A stretch of 64,000 bases of DNA from an uncultured Sutterella sp. (GCA_900545275.1 UQYG01000012.1:41291-105290); one strand, 5' to 3'. Positions 33,695 to 42,702 are shown, numbered from the stretch's first letter. The notes: generated by a model not told the origin, from the sequence alone. Made by a program: numbers and translations.

Positions 33695-34687
33695 ATGGAA
33701 GTGGAAGAACCTCGCGGTCCCGATATCCCCGTCACGATTCTGACGGGTTTCTTGGGGGCGGGCAAGACGACCCTGCTCAACCGCATCCTCACGGAAAACC
33801 ACAATCACCGCATCGCGATCATCGAAAATGAATTCGGAGCGGAAAACATCGACACCGAACTGATCGTGCAGTCCGACAAGGAGCAGATCATTTCGATGAA
33901 CAACGGCTGCGTCTGCTGCACGATCCGCGGAGACCTCTCGCGGGTGCTTACGGATCTGCGCCACAAGCGCGATCGCGGTGAAATTCAGTTCGACTACGTC
34001 GTCATCGAAACGACGGGCGTGGCCAATCCCGGTCCGGTGGCGCAGACTTTCTTCATGGACGACGCCGTGGCGGCCTTCTATCGTCTCGACGGCGTCGTGA
34101 CGGTGGTCGACGCCAAGCACGGTCCGCAGACGCTCGACGAAGAAGCCGCCGCGCGCGATCAGGTGGGTTTCGCCGACCGCATCCTCCTCTCGAAGTGCGA
34201 CCTCGTGACGCCCGAAGAGTGCGAAGCGCTCGAAGCGCGGCTTCGTCAGATGAACGCCCGCGCGCCGATCCGCCGCGTCGACATGGGGAACTGTCCCGTG
34301 GACGTGGTTCTCGACATCACGGGCTTCAACATGAACGACATTCTGGAAGTTGATCCGGCCTTCTTTAACGAAGGGCATCATCACCATCACCGCGACGACA
34401 TCCGGACCTTCTACTACGAAAACGAACGTCCGTTCGATCCCGCCAAGCTCGATCGCTACATCATGTCGCTCACGAGCGTGTACGGAGAGGACCTTCTGCG
34501 CTACAAGGGCGTTCTCTACATGCAAGGAAGCGACCGGCGAGTCGTCTTCCAGGGCGTGCACATGCTCGCGGGCGCCGATGTAATGGGGCCCTGGGGCGCT
34601 GCGAAGCCCGTCTCCCGAATGGTCTTCATCGGACGCAATCTCCCTGAAGACGCCATTCGCCGGGGACTCGACACCTGCCTTGCCTAA
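33695..34687 (+). CDS. CobW/COG0523-family metal-handling GTPase
   Basis: G3E GTPase of 330 residues in the COG0523 family of metallochaperones. It has GFLGAGKTTLLN (Walker A, 18-29), the metal-binding GCVCC motif (71-75), ETTGVANPGP and a run of five histidines (GHHHHHRDD) in the variable region, then the CobW C-terminal domain. It most resembles YjiA/ZinC-type proteins that move zinc or another divalent metal; there is no cobalamin gene nearby, so cobalt handling is not supported. It ends the operon, with a terminator after it. Confidence 0.85.
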   Translation: MEVEEPRGPDIPVTILTGFLGAGKTTLLNRILTENHNHRIAIIENEFGAENIDTELIVQSDKEQIISMNNGCVCCTIRGDLSRVLTDLRHKRDRGEIQFDYVVIETTGVANPGPVAQTFFMDDAVAAFYRLDGVVTVVDAKHGPQTLDEEAAARDQVGFADRILLSKCDLVTPEECEALEARLRQMNARAPIRRVDMGNCPVDVVLDITGFNMNDILEVDPAFFNEGHHHHHRDDIRTFYYENERPFDPAKLDRYIMSLTSVYGEDLLRYKGVLYMQGSDRRVVFQGVHMLAGADVMGPWGAAKPVSRMVFIGRNLPEDAIRRGLDTCLA

Positions 34688-34718
34688 GGTTTATCCCTAG
34701 ACGGGAGGTGGCGGCGAC

Positions 34719-34778
34719 AAAAAAACGCAAGTTCGCGGGAAAGGGTAAAACCCTGAGCGACGGACTTGCGTTTTTTTT
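34719..34778 (+). terminator. Branched terminator after the CobW-family gene
   Basis: AAAAACGCAAGT (ending at 34732) pairs with ACTTGCGTTTTT (from 34764) and ends in T8; a small GGGT-AAA-ACCC hairpin sits in the loop. An extended -10 (TGCTATGCT) for dksA follows directly at 34778-34786. Confidence 0.9.
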
Positions 34779-34836
34779 GCTATGCTCCTCTCTCCTCGGG
34801 AGGAGTCTCCTTCCGGCAATCGTTTGAAGAATAAGT

Positions 34837-35256
34837 ATGGCTAACAACAAACTGCTGACCGCAGAAGAAATTCTGCAGATGTCCGACGACGACTATATGG
34901 ACGAACGCCAGCTGGCCTTTTTCCGTAATCTCCTCGTGCAGATGGAAAAAGAGCTTCGCCAGAACGCGGACCAGACGACCGTGAATCTTCGCGAAACGAC
35001 GGTCGTGCCCGATCCGACGGACCGTGCCACGATCGAAGAGGAACATGCTCTTGAGCTTCGTACGCGCGACCGCGAACGCAAGCTTCTCAAGAAGGTTGAA
35101 GCGGCCATCCGCCGCATTGACGAAGGTGATTACGGCTACTGCGAGGAAACGGGCGAACCGATCGGCGTGGCGCGTTTGATGGCTCGTCCGACGGCCACTC
35201 TGTCGCTCGAAGCGCAGCAGCGTCGAGAACTCAAACAAAAGATGTACGGGGACTGA
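34837..35256 (+). CDS. dksA: RNA polymerase-binding transcription factor DksA
   Basis: Binds the RNA polymerase secondary channel and works with ppGpp in the stringent response. It is 139 residues. The coiled-coil tip aspartates are present (PDPTD, D59 and D62), as is the ELRTRDRERKL helix. The zinc-finger cysteines are mostly replaced: C102, then Thr105, Ser123 and Ala126 in place of three cysteines, in GYCEETGEPIG and TLSLEAQ. This reads as the zinc-independent type found in many alpha- and betaproteobacteria. It is monocistronic with a strong terminator. Confidence 0.94.
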   Translation: MANNKLLTAEEILQMSDDDYMDERQLAFFRNLLVQMEKELRQNADQTTVNLRETTVVPDPTDRATIEEEHALELRTRDRERKLLKKVEAAIRRIDEGDYGYCEETGEPIGVARLMARPTATLSLEAQQRRELKQKMYGD

Positions 35257-35277
35257 GCTTCTTCGCACATCACTCCG

Positions 35278-35330
35278 AAACCCGGCAGAAGAACGCACGA
35301 GAAGAGGATGCGTTGTTCTGTCGGGTTTTT
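35278..35330 (+). terminator. dksA terminator
   Basis: Long stem with arms AAACCCGGCAGAAGAACGCA (35278-35297) and TGCGTTGTTCTGTCGGGTTT (35309-35328), two mismatches, followed by a T-rich run. Confidence 0.9.
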
Positions 35331-35354
35331 TCTTGTTTTTCGAAAGGAATGCGT

Positions 35355-36089
35355 ATGACGGTACTTCTCGGTCGCGAGAAAAGAGGGATGCCGGCCGCGC
35401 CCAAGCGCGGCGCCGTGAAGCTGTGGCTGATCGATCTCGACGATACGGTCCTCCGTTCTTCGGGCGGTCTTTTCGTCGTCCTGCACGATCGGATGAACCG
35501 CTTTCTGATGAAGGAATTCGGCTTCACCGAAGAGGAGGCGACGCGGATGCGGCAGCGCTATTGGGCGCAGTACGGCACAACGTTTCTGGGCCTGTGGCGG
35601 CGCCATGGCATCGATCCTCTGCGTTTTTTGACGGAAACGCACGACTTCGACGTGCGTCCCTACGTCCGCAAGACGGGAGATCCCGGTCGGGCGCTTGAAC
35701 GTCTCTCGGGACGCAAGGTGCTCTACACGAACGCGCCTCGCAACTACGCCGAGGCGGCTCTCGCGCACCTGCACCTCACGCACGTTTTCGACGACCTCGT
35801 TTGTTCCACTGACACGCATCTCCTCGGGGACTGGGCGCCGAAGCCTTCGGCGCGCATGCTGAGGCATCTACTCTCCCGGTACCGCGTCCGGGCGAGTGAG
35901 GCGGCGATGGTGGACGACAGCTTCTTCAATTTGCGAATTGCCAAGGAGGCGGGCCTGAAGACCGTTTGCTGTTACGGACACCACCGCGCTCACGCGCGCT
36001 ATCCGATGCGAAAGCCCGCGTACGTGGATCGCATGATCGCCCAACTGCAGGATTTGACGAGAACGGGTGCGGAAAGGAGGGACAAATGA
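35355..36089 (+). CDS. HAD-superfamily pyrimidine 5'-nucleotidase-like phosphatase
   Basis: HAD hydrolase of 244 residues. The motifs are WLIDLDDTVL (motif I), YTNAPRNYA (motif II), KPSARM (motif III Lys) and AAMVDDSFFNLRIAKEAG (motif IV). The cap between motif I and II is helical, as in the Sdt1-like pyrimidine 5'-nucleotidases, and that family assignment is the best guess; the substrate is not shown. The ATG at 35355 has AAAGGA six bases away; the longer frame begins inside the dksA terminator. It overlaps sppA by four bases. Confidence 0.82.
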   Translation: MTVLLGREKRGMPAAPKRGAVKLWLIDLDDTVLRSSGGLFVVLHDRMNRFLMKEFGFTEEEATRMRQRYWAQYGTTFLGLWRRHGIDPLRFLTETHDFDVRPYVRKTGDPGRALERLSGRKVLYTNAPRNYAEAALAHLHLTHVFDDLVCSTDTHLLGDWAPKPSARMLRHLLSRYRVRASEAAMVDDSFFNLRIAKEAGLKTVCCYGHHRAHARYPMRKPAYVDRMIAQLQDLTRTGAERRDK

Positions 36090-37840
36090 TCGCTCGACTG
36101 TTGTGCGGCTTCGGACGCTTCGTATGGGGCGTCGCCAAGGTCTGCATCGTGCTCACGATGCTCGCGGGTTTCTCTCTGGCGGTTTATTTTCTGCGGCCCG
36201 TTCCGGTGCCCGCTCCGCAGGAGGGATCGCTTCTCGAACTTACGCTTACGGGACGCGTCGCCGACACCCGTCCCGTCGCGGGCGGTCTCGCGGGGATGAT
36301 CCGCGAAGCCGATCCCGTGACGCTGCTCGGCGACGTGACGGACGCCGTGCGTTACGCCCAGAAGGATTCGCGCATCGCGGGCATTCTTCTGAACGTGAGC
36401 GACCTTGAGAGCATCGGCGGCGCCTCCGCGCGCGTCATCGGCGAAATTCTTGACGAATACCGTCGGGAAACGGGCAGGCATGTTTGGTGTTACGGGTGGA
36501 ACTTCACGCAGGCGCAGTACGCCGTGGCGGCGCACGCCGACCGCTTGTGGCTGCATCCGATGGGACGCGTCGATCTGAGGGGGCTCTCGGGCGAAGCCCT
36601 TTATTGGGGAAGTTTTCTGAAGCACTTCGGCATCAAGGCCGAGGTGTATAAGGCGGGCGATTTTAAGAGCGCTCCGGAAGTTTTCGAGCGTTCCTCTCCG
36701 ACGAAGGAAAATCTCGCGGCGCAACGCTCTTATCTTTCGGACGCCTGGTCGACGATGCTTGACGCCTGGAAAGCGGGTCGGGGTTGGAAGGACGACGCGT
36801 GGAAGACGTACGCAGAGGCGCTGAGCGCACTCGAACCCATGCCCGAGGGCGAGGCGAGTCATCAGCGCCGATATGGAATCGTGGATGAAACGGGAGACGA
36901 GGCGGCCTTTCGAGCTGCGCTTCGGACCGCCTACGCCAAGGCGGGCAGGGAGGTTGCGCTCACGAATTTCTACGATTATCTCGATTCGTCGGACGGCGGT
37001 GAAGGGACGGGACCGGGCGTCGCGGTGCTCTACGCGGAGGGCGAGATGGTGGACGATCCCCGTCTGGGGCGTCTCGTGGCGGACGAATTGGTCGAACGCA
37101 TCGATTTCGTGAAGGAGAACGAAAACATACGGGCCGTAGTGCTTCGCATCAACAGTCCCGGAGGCGATGCGATGGCGGCTGAGAAGATCCGTTCGGCGCT
37201 TCTCGAACTTAAGGAAAAGGGCAAGCCCGTCGTGGTGAGCATGGGGGACACCGCCGCATCGGGCGGTTACTGGGTGTCGACGGGCGCGGAAAAAATCGTG
37301 GCCGATCCGATGACGCTGACGGGGTCGATCGGCGTTTTCGCCGTCTTTCCGAAGCTTGTTGACCTGCGCGAGGCTCTGTCGGTCGGCTACGGCGGGTACG
37401 CGACCGAAGCGGCACTCTCGGACGGCGAGCCGTGGCGGGACACTTCCGCTGTTCGGCGCCACGCCCTCAAGTCGTCGGTCGATTTCGTCTACCGAACCTT
37501 CAAATCGCACGTTGCCGAGGCGAGAGCTCTGCCTCTTCCCGACGTCGAACGCTTGGCGGCGGGGCGCGTTTGGACCGGGCGGCAGGCGCTCGATCTCGGT
37601 CTCGTCGACGAGCTCGGCACGCTCGAGACGGCCGTGACGCTCGCCAAGAAGGTGGCGAAGCTCCCCTCGCAATCGGCCGTTTATCACTTCGACGTCCGGG
37701 CCGTACGCTGGTGGCAGCCGATCCTCTCGGGCTTTCCCGCCGCGCAGACTTTGTTTTCGAAATGGAACGAAGTCGAGGAAGTGTTCGGACGGGAAACGGG
37801 GCGGGTTCAGGCCTTCACGCCTCTTCCTTCCTCCCTGTGA
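36086..37840 (+). CDS. sppA: Signal peptide peptidase SppA, 67K type
   Basis: Inner-membrane protease (S49) that degrades cleaved signal peptides. It is 584 residues. An N-terminal transmembrane helix (about 13-33) is followed by two tandem S49 domains; the catalytic dyad is Lys189 in YKAGDFKSAPE and Ser392 in TAASGGYWVSTG, spaced like K209/S409 of E. coli. The ATG has a strong GGAAAGGAGG and overlaps the upstream stop as ATGA. Its last 34 bp overlap the 3' end of the convergent MoeB-like gene. Confidence 0.93.
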   Translation: MIARLLCGFGRFVWGVAKVCIVLTMLAGFSLAVYFLRPVPVPAPQEGSLLELTLTGRVADTRPVAGGLAGMIREADPVTLLGDVTDAVRYAQKDSRIAGILLNVSDLESIGGASARVIGEILDEYRRETGRHVWCYGWNFTQAQYAVAAHADRLWLHPMGRVDLRGLSGEALYWGSFLKHFGIKAEVYKAGDFKSAPEVFERSSPTKENLAAQRSYLSDAWSTMLDAWKAGRGWKDDAWKTYAEALSALEPMPEGEASHQRRYGIVDETGDEAAFRAALRTAYAKAGREVALTNFYDYLDSSDGGEGTGPGVAVLYAEGEMVDDPRLGRLVADELVERIDFVKENENIRAVVLRINSPGGDAMAAEKIRSALLELKEKGKPVVVSMGDTAASGGYWVSTGAEKIVADPMTLTGSIGVFAVFPKLVDLREALSVGYGGYATEAALSDGEPWRDTSAVRRHALKSSVDFVYRTFKSHVAEARALPLPDVERLAAGRVWTGRQALDLGLVDELGTLETAVTLAKKVAKLPSQSAVYHFDVRAVRWWQPILSGFPAAQTLFSKWNEVEEVFGRETGRVQAFTPLPSSL

Positions 37841-38580
37841 CCGCACACCGGACAGTGCGGGTCGCGGGAAAAGCGGATCTGGGAAAAGCGCATCGTAAGC
37901 AGATCCGCAGAGAACCACTTTCCGCACAGGGGAGATTCGAGTCCCGCCGCAAGTTTCAGGGCTTCGGAGGCCTGCAATACGCCGATGAAGCCCGTAAGCG
38001 GCGAAAATACGCCGGCCCTGGCCGCCTTGACGTCGTTTTCGGCGACGTCGGGTTCAAAGATGCAGCGCAGACAGGGGGAATCCTCGCGACGGAAGTCGAA
38101 GACGGAGGCTTGTCCGGAAAAACCGACGGCGGAGCCGTAGACGAGTGGAGTACGGGCCTTCACGCAGGCGTCGTTGACGGCAAAGCGCGTGGCGAGGTTG
38201 TCCGAGCAGTCGAGAACAACCTCGCATTGCCCGGCGAGCGCCGCGAGCTCTAGCGACGAAACATAACGCGGCACGCTTGTGACCTCCGCAAAGGGATTGA
38301 TGCGTGCGATCGCGACGGCCGCGCTCTCGGCTTTGTTCATGCCGAGACGGCTCTCGTCATGGAGAAGTTGGCGCGAGAGGTTCGAAGACGACACCTCATC
38401 ACCGTCGGCGACCGTAATACGGACGGCGCCCGAGGCGGCGAGATACTGCAGGGCGGGAGAGCCTAGTCCGCCAGCGCCGATCACGAGGAAACGCGCGGAG
38501 GCGATTCGGTCGCGGCCCTCCTCGCCGATCTGCGGAAGAAGGGTCTGTCGACTTAGTCGTTCAATGAGTTCGGGGTGCAT
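37807..38580 (-). CDS. MoeB/ThiF/HesA-family adenylyltransferase
   Basis: E1-like enzyme of 257 residues that adenylates the C-terminus of a ubiquitin-fold sulfur carrier (MoaD or ThiS). It has the ATP loop VIGAGGLGSPALQYLAASG, SNLSRQLLHDESRLGMNKAESA, DCSDNLATRFAVND, and two CxxC pairs for zinc (CLRC, CPVC). The sequence does not settle between MoeB and ThiF, and no moa or thi gene lies nearby. It follows ctpA on the same strand but is separated by a terminator, and its 3' end overlaps sppA. Confidence 0.85.
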   Translation of the reverse strand: MHPELIERLSRQTLLPQIGEEGRDRIASARFLVIGAGGLGSPALQYLAASGAVRITVADGDEVSSSNLSRQLLHDESRLGMNKAESAAVAIARINPFAEVTSVPRYVSSLELAALAGQCEVVLDCSDNLATRFAVNDACVKARTPLVYGSAVGFSGQASVFDFRREDSPCLRCIFEPDVAENDVKAARAGVFSPLTGFIGVLQASEALKLAAGLESPLCGKWFSADLLTMRFSQIRFSRDPHCPVCGHREEGRGVKA

Positions 38581-38603
38581 CGTGTGTCTCGTCCTACGGA
38601 GAA

Positions 38604-38639
38604 GAAAAAAGGGCGCACGGGCTGAATGCCGCGCGCCCC
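38604..38639 (-). terminator. ctpA terminator
   Basis: GC-rich stem GGGCGC...GCGCCC (38611-38638) with an inner hairpin, then TTTTTTCTTC on the minus strand. It stands between ctpA and the MoeB-like gene, about 24 bp before the latter. Confidence 0.82.
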
Positions 38640-38661
38640 GTGGGGTAAGGAGAGGGAAACC

Positions 38662-40188
38662 TTACTTCTTCTGCGGTTCTTCCTTCGTTTCCTTCTTGTT
38701 TTTGTCGCTGTCGGCGTCCTTGGTTTTCTTCGCCTCTTCGGCCTTCTTCTTTTCGGCCTCGGCCTTCTTCATCGCCGCCACTTCCTTGCGGGGCTTTCCG
38801 CGGTACTTGGAAACCTCGACCTTTTCGCCCTTGAGTTGACGGACGGCCTGCTGCAGTTGCCAATCCTTTTCGTCCCCGAAGAAGTACGTGTAGTCGGGCA
38901 TGTCGACCACGTCTTCGTCACCGTAAGGGAGTTCGTCGAGTTTCTTCTTCGCTTCCGTTTCGCTCTCGTTTTCGTTGACGAGATGGTGCGAAAGATCGGA
39001 TTCGCGGACCTGGAAGGAGGGATAGTTTCCGACGGGCGTGTCGTCCACAAACACGTCGGGCACGATGCCCTTGGCCTGAATCGATCGGCCCGAGGGCGTG
39101 TAGTAGCGGGCCGTCGTGAGCTTCACGCCGACCGTCTTGTCGCCGAAGGTCATCGGCAGAATGGTCTGCACGGAACCCTTCCCGAAGGAGCGATCGCCCA
39201 TGATGACGGCGCGTTTGTGGTCCTGTAGGGCGCCCGCCACGATTTCGGAGGCGGAGGCCGAGGAGGAGTTGATGAGCACGACGATCGGCACGGTCTTCGC
39301 CAACGGCGTGAGATCGGCGAGCGCCCGCACGGCGTTGCCGCTGCGGTAGTCAGATTCGATTGCCTTGAAAACGTAGTCGGACTGAGGGGCTCGTCCCTTC
39401 GTCGACACCACGTCGGTGTTGGGGGGAAGAAAGGCGGCGGATACGCCGATAGCGGCCTGCAGAAGGCCGCCCGGGTCGTTGCGCAGGTCGAGAACGAGAC
39501 CCTTCAGAGATTTTGCTTCGGCAAGTTCGTTGAGATACTTGGCAAGATCCTCGGTCGTGCGTTCCTGGAACTGCGAAATGCGGATATAGCCGAACCCCCC
39601 GTCAAGCTTTTGCATCTTGACCGACTGCGTCTTGATGATGGCGCGCGTCAGGTGGAAGGTGAGGGGCTTCATTTCTCCCTTGCGGGCGACGGTGAGTTCG
39701 ATCTTGGTGTCAGGCTCGCCGCGCATGCGCTTGACGGCGTCGTTGAGGGTCACGTCGGCGACTGACTCGCCGTCGATCTTCGTGATGATGTCCCCGGCGC
39801 GGACGCCCGCACGGGCGGCCGGCGTGTCGTCGATGGGCGAAATCACGCGCACGCCCGCGGGATCCTTCGTTACCTCGAGACCGAGGCCGCCGAAAGCGCC
39901 CTGGGTGCTTTCGTTCATGTCCTTGAAGCCTTCCACGTCGAGGAAGTTCGAGTGCGGGTCAAGCCCGCTCACCATCCCCTCCACGGCAAGCTGCAGGAGC
40001 TTGTTGTCGGTTACGTCTTCGACGTAGTAGTCCTTCACGGCGTTGAAGACGCTCGTGAACTGACGGATTTCCTGAAGCGGAAGATCCAGAACCTTGTTTT
40101 CGGCACAAGCCTGCAGACCCACGGAGCCGATGGCGCCGGCGACGGCGCCGATGCCGATGAGAGTTAGGGCGCGAAAATTGTTGAACAT
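38662..40188 (-). CDS. ctpA: C-terminal processing protease CtpA (S41)
   Basis: Periplasmic serine protease of 508 residues that trims or degrades proteins, including peptidoglycan hydrolases. It has a signal/anchor helix (5-25), a PDZ domain (about 100-185, GGLGLEV and AARAGVRAGDIITKIDGE) and the S41 core with NSSSASASEIVAGAL (catalytic Ser) and DRSFGKGSVQT (catalytic Lys). The last 50 residues are a Lys/Glu-rich disordered or coiled tail. It follows envC by 36 bp; partners that regulate peptidoglycan hydrolases are often encoded this way. Confidence 0.92.
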   Translation of the reverse strand: MFNNFRALTLIGIGAVAGAIGSVGLQACAENKVLDLPLQEIRQFTSVFNAVKDYYVEDVTDNKLLQLAVEGMVSGLDPHSNFLDVEGFKDMNESTQGAFGGLGLEVTKDPAGVRVISPIDDTPAARAGVRAGDIITKIDGESVADVTLNDAVKRMRGEPDTKIELTVARKGEMKPLTFHLTRAIIKTQSVKMQKLDGGFGYIRISQFQERTTEDLAKYLNELAEAKSLKGLVLDLRNDPGGLLQAAIGVSAAFLPPNTDVVSTKGRAPQSDYVFKAIESDYRSGNAVRALADLTPLAKTVPIVVLINSSSASASEIVAGALQDHKRAVIMGDRSFGKGSVQTILPMTFGDKTVGVKLTTARYYTPSGRSIQAKGIVPDVFVDDTPVGNYPSFQVRESDLSHHLVNENESETEAKKKLDELPYGDEDVVDMPDYTYFFGDEKDWQLQQAVRQLKGEKVEVSKYRGKPRKEVAAMKKAEAEKKKAEEAKKTKDADSDKNKKETKEEPQKK

Positions 40189-40224
40189 GTTCGAAGTGGT
40201 TCGGTAAGAGTGTCGGACCGCGTT

Positions 40225-41493
40225 TTATTTTGGCGAGAGCCAGGCGCTGGGATTCACAGGCTTCCCTTTGTAGCGGAGCTCGAAGTATAAGCCCGCGTCC
40301 TGATCGCCTCCTGAACGTCCGACGGAGCTAATTGTTTCGCCTTGTTTAACGCGGTCCCCCACATTTTTGAAAATCGATTCGTTGTTGGCGTAGACGGTCA
40401 TGTAGGTGCCGCCGTGGTCGACGATGATGAGGTTGCCGAATCCGCGAAGCCAGTCGGAAAACACGACCGTTCCGTCGGCGCAGGCGCGTACGTCGGAGCC
40501 TTCGGGCGCGCGAAAGAGAAGCCCCTGCCATTTGGCCTGGGCGCCGCGCTTTGCACCGTAGCGCGCCACGATGCGGCCCATGGACGGGCGGGTGAGTTTG
40601 CCTTTGAGCGACGCGAACTTTGCGGATCCGCCGCGGTGCCGCACGGGGGACGTTTTGTTCGAGCCGCCGCTTCGGGCCTTCTTCGCTTTTTCTGCCTGTG
40701 CCGCGCGTTGCCGCGCTTCGGCGGCCCGGCGTTCGGATTCGATCTTCTTGTCGAGGTTCGCGATGAGGGAGCCCAGACGCTGCTCGTCCTTGCGGAGTTT
40801 GTTGATGTCGGCCTGCTGCGAACGGATTTCGCCCTGAAGACTTTTGAGCGTCTTCTCCCGAACCGATTTCTCCCGGACGAGTTCCTGCCGGCTGTCCCGC
40901 TCTTCCCGAGCGATGCGGTCGAGATTCTTCTGCTCGTCCTGCGCGGCCTTGGTCAGACGGTCGATTTCCTTTTGACGGCTGTCCAGAAGAGAGAGCGCGC
41001 GCGTTTCTTCGCGGGCGAGATAGCGAAGCGACGCCCGTTCCCGAACGACTTCACTCGGATTGGCGCCGTCTAGGAAACGCTGCCAGACAGGCTGCTTGAG
41101 GTTCAGGTACTGTGCTCGGGCGATGGTGCGCACGTGCTGCGACGCCTGTGCTCTGCGTCCGTCGACGTTTTTGCGGTCGTCTTCGAGATCCTTGAGACGG
41201 GTGTGGGCCTTTTCTTTTTTGGCGTTGAGTTCCCGCAACTTTCGGTTGACGCGGGAAATCGCCTGATCCGCCTCCTTCAGAGCCTTTGCGGTTTCTTCGC
41301 TTTTGGCTTCGTTGGCCTTGAGTGACTTCTGCAGGGTGGAGAGGCGCGACTGAACCTTTGACTTTTGCGATTCGGCGTCGGCCTTCTGACGGGTGCTCGA
41401 GGGTGCGGCCGCGTTCGACACGTCGACGGCGCCCGGTCCCGCAAGAAGGACGAGGGAAAGCGTAGCGAGCGTGAGCACCCGAAGTATCGGCAC
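40225..41493 (-). CDS. envC: Murein hydrolase activator EnvC (M23 family)
   Basis: Periplasmic coiled-coil protein that activates cell-division amidases. It is 422 residues: signal peptide (about 1-28), two long coiled-coil stretches (roughly 35-130 and 165-265, rich in Lys/Glu/Arg) and a C-terminal LytM domain (about 300-422). The LytM zinc residues are degenerate: the domain reads FSDWLRGFGNLIIVDHGGTYMTVYAN and LYFELRYKG instead of the HxH set, as in EnvC that does not itself cut. GTG at 41493 is chosen because it starts the signal peptide; the frame runs to 41613. Confidence 0.86.
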   Translation of the reverse strand: MPILRVLTLATLSLVLLAGPGAVDVSNAAAPSSTRQKADAESQKSKVQSRLSTLQKSLKANEAKSEETAKALKEADQAISRVNRKLRELNAKKEKAHTRLKDLEDDRKNVDGRRAQASQHVRTIARAQYLNLKQPVWQRFLDGANPSEVVRERASLRYLAREETRALSLLDSRQKEIDRLTKAAQDEQKNLDRIAREERDSRQELVREKSVREKTLKSLQGEIRSQQADINKLRKDEQRLGSLIANLDKKIESERRAAEARQRAAQAEKAKKARSGGSNKTSPVRHRGGSAKFASLKGKLTRPSMGRIVARYGAKRGAQAKWQGLLFRAPEGSDVRACADGTVVFSDWLRGFGNLIIVDHGGTYMTVYANNESIFKNVGDRVKQGETISSVGRSGGDQDAGLYFELRYKGKPVNPSAWLSPK

Positions 41494-41591
41494 GGTGAGA
41501 CCCCGAAGGAAAAGTGAAGCGATAGGAAAAACTCTAACACGTCGACTTCCCGAGCGTCTCGGCAAAAGGGCGGACGGCGCAAGAAAGCCGA

Positions 41592-41597
41592 TATAAT
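41592..41597 (+). promoter_or_regulatory. Probable -10 box for the yibN-secB transcript
   Basis: Consensus TATAAT 42 bp before the yibN ATG, in the gap between divergent envC and yibN; no clear -35 is visible. Confidence 0.5.
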
Positions 41598-41639
41598 CGC
41601 GTGAACGGATCACCCGTCACTCTCAAAGCTAAGAAACAA

Positions 41640-42038
41640 ATGCAATTTCTTCTCGACAACTCCCTTCTCATCATCGTGATCCTCATCACGGTGATCGCCC
41701 TCGCAATGCCCGTCATCAACACGCGCCGCTACGCCCCGATGGTGTCGCCCAAGCGTCTGACGGAAATCGTCAACAAGGAAAACGGCGTCATCATTGACGT
41801 GCGGAAGGCCGACGACTATCGCCGCACGCGCATCGCCGCTTCGCGAAACATTCCCGCCGATCAGATTCAGAACCGTCTCGGCGAACTCGACAAGAGCCGT
41901 CCCGTCGTGCTCGTGGACCGCACGGGCGGTCTCTCCAAGACCGTCGCGCAACTCCTTCGCGGCGTCGGGTTCGAGAAGGTCTACATCCTTGAGAACGGTC
42001 TCTTCGCGTGGCAGAAAGAAGGGATGCCCCTCGAATAA
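41640..42038 (+). CDS. yibN: Rhodanese-like membrane protein YibN
   Basis: Small membrane-anchored protein of 132 residues: one N-terminal transmembrane helix (6-24) and a rhodanese-like domain (about 35-130). The active-site cysteine is absent; the loop reads VDRTGGLSK, and Asp stands where Cys is expected. E. coli YibN also lacks it at that place. So sulfurtransfer is unlikely and a binding or insertase-related role is more plausible. The upstream GTG frame is not needed. secB lies 108 bp downstream. Confidence 0.8.
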   Translation: MQFLLDNSLLIIVILITVIALAMPVINTRRYAPMVSPKRLTEIVNKENGVIIDVRKADDYRRTRIAASRNIPADQIQNRLGELDKSRPVVLVDRTGGLSKTVAQLLRGVGFEKVYILENGLFAWQKEGMPLE

Positions 42039-42146
42039 TCTTGAAATTCGGGGATTCGTCCCCATGTGAAGGAATGCGGGGCGCCGTCGTGCGTCCCACC
42101 CCAATTTTCGTTCCGGCACGTTCCGGACACATGAAAGGAAAGAAAA

Positions 42147-42647
42147 ATGGCTGAAAACGAGATTCAGAACGCCGAAAACGAACAGCAGGAAGCCCAGCAG
42201 CCCGTTTTCCAGATGCAACGTTGCTACCTGAAGGACGCTTCGCTCGAAATGCCCAACGCTCCGCAGATTCTGATGCAGCCGCAGCAGGAACAGCCGCAGG
42301 TCGATATTCAGTTCGAGGTGAGCCAGACGGTCGTTCAGGAAAATCTCTTTGACGTGACCGTCCGCGGCACCATCACGGTCAAGGCCGGCGAACACACGAT
42401 CATTCTCGTCGAAGGCAAGCAGTCCGGACTCTTCGTCATCCAGAACATCCCGCAGGAAGCCGTTCAGCACGTTACGAACGTCCTCTGTCCGACGATGGTT
42501 TACCCGTATCTGCGCGGCAACCTCGCCGACCTGATGACGCGCGCGAACGTTCCGCCCGTTCATCTGCCCGAAGTCAACTTTGAAATGCTCTATCAGCAGC
42601 GTCTCGCGCAGCAGGCCGCTCAGGCCGACGCCGCCAAGGCTAGTTGA
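42147..42647 (+). CDS. secB: Protein-export chaperone SecB
   Basis: Tetrameric chaperone that keeps preproteins unfolded and passes them to SecA. It is 166 residues, with an acidic Gln-rich N-terminus, the conserved FQMQRCYLKDASLEMPNAPQI start of the beta-sheet core, and CPTMVYPYLRGNLADLMTRANVPPVHLPEVNFEMLY in the C-terminal helices. GAAAGGAAAG precedes the ATG. The yibN-secB pairing is common in betaproteobacteria and supports the call. Confidence 0.94.
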   Translation: MAENEIQNAENEQQEAQQPVFQMQRCYLKDASLEMPNAPQILMQPQQEQPQVDIQFEVSQTVVQENLFDVTVRGTITVKAGEHTIILVEGKQSGLFVIQNIPQEAVQHVTNVLCPTMVYPYLRGNLADLMTRANVPPVHLPEVNFEMLYQQRLAQQAAQADAAKAS

Positions 42648-42666
42648 CTTCCGTCTCCGACGCAGA

Positions 42667-42702
42667 ACAAAACCCGCAGTGCCCGAGCCCTGCGGGTTTT
42701 GT
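42667..42702 (+). terminator. secB terminator
   Basis: ACAAAACCCGCAG (42667-42679) pairs perfectly with CTGCGGGTTTTGT (42690-42702); GTTCTTTG follows. Confidence 0.85.
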
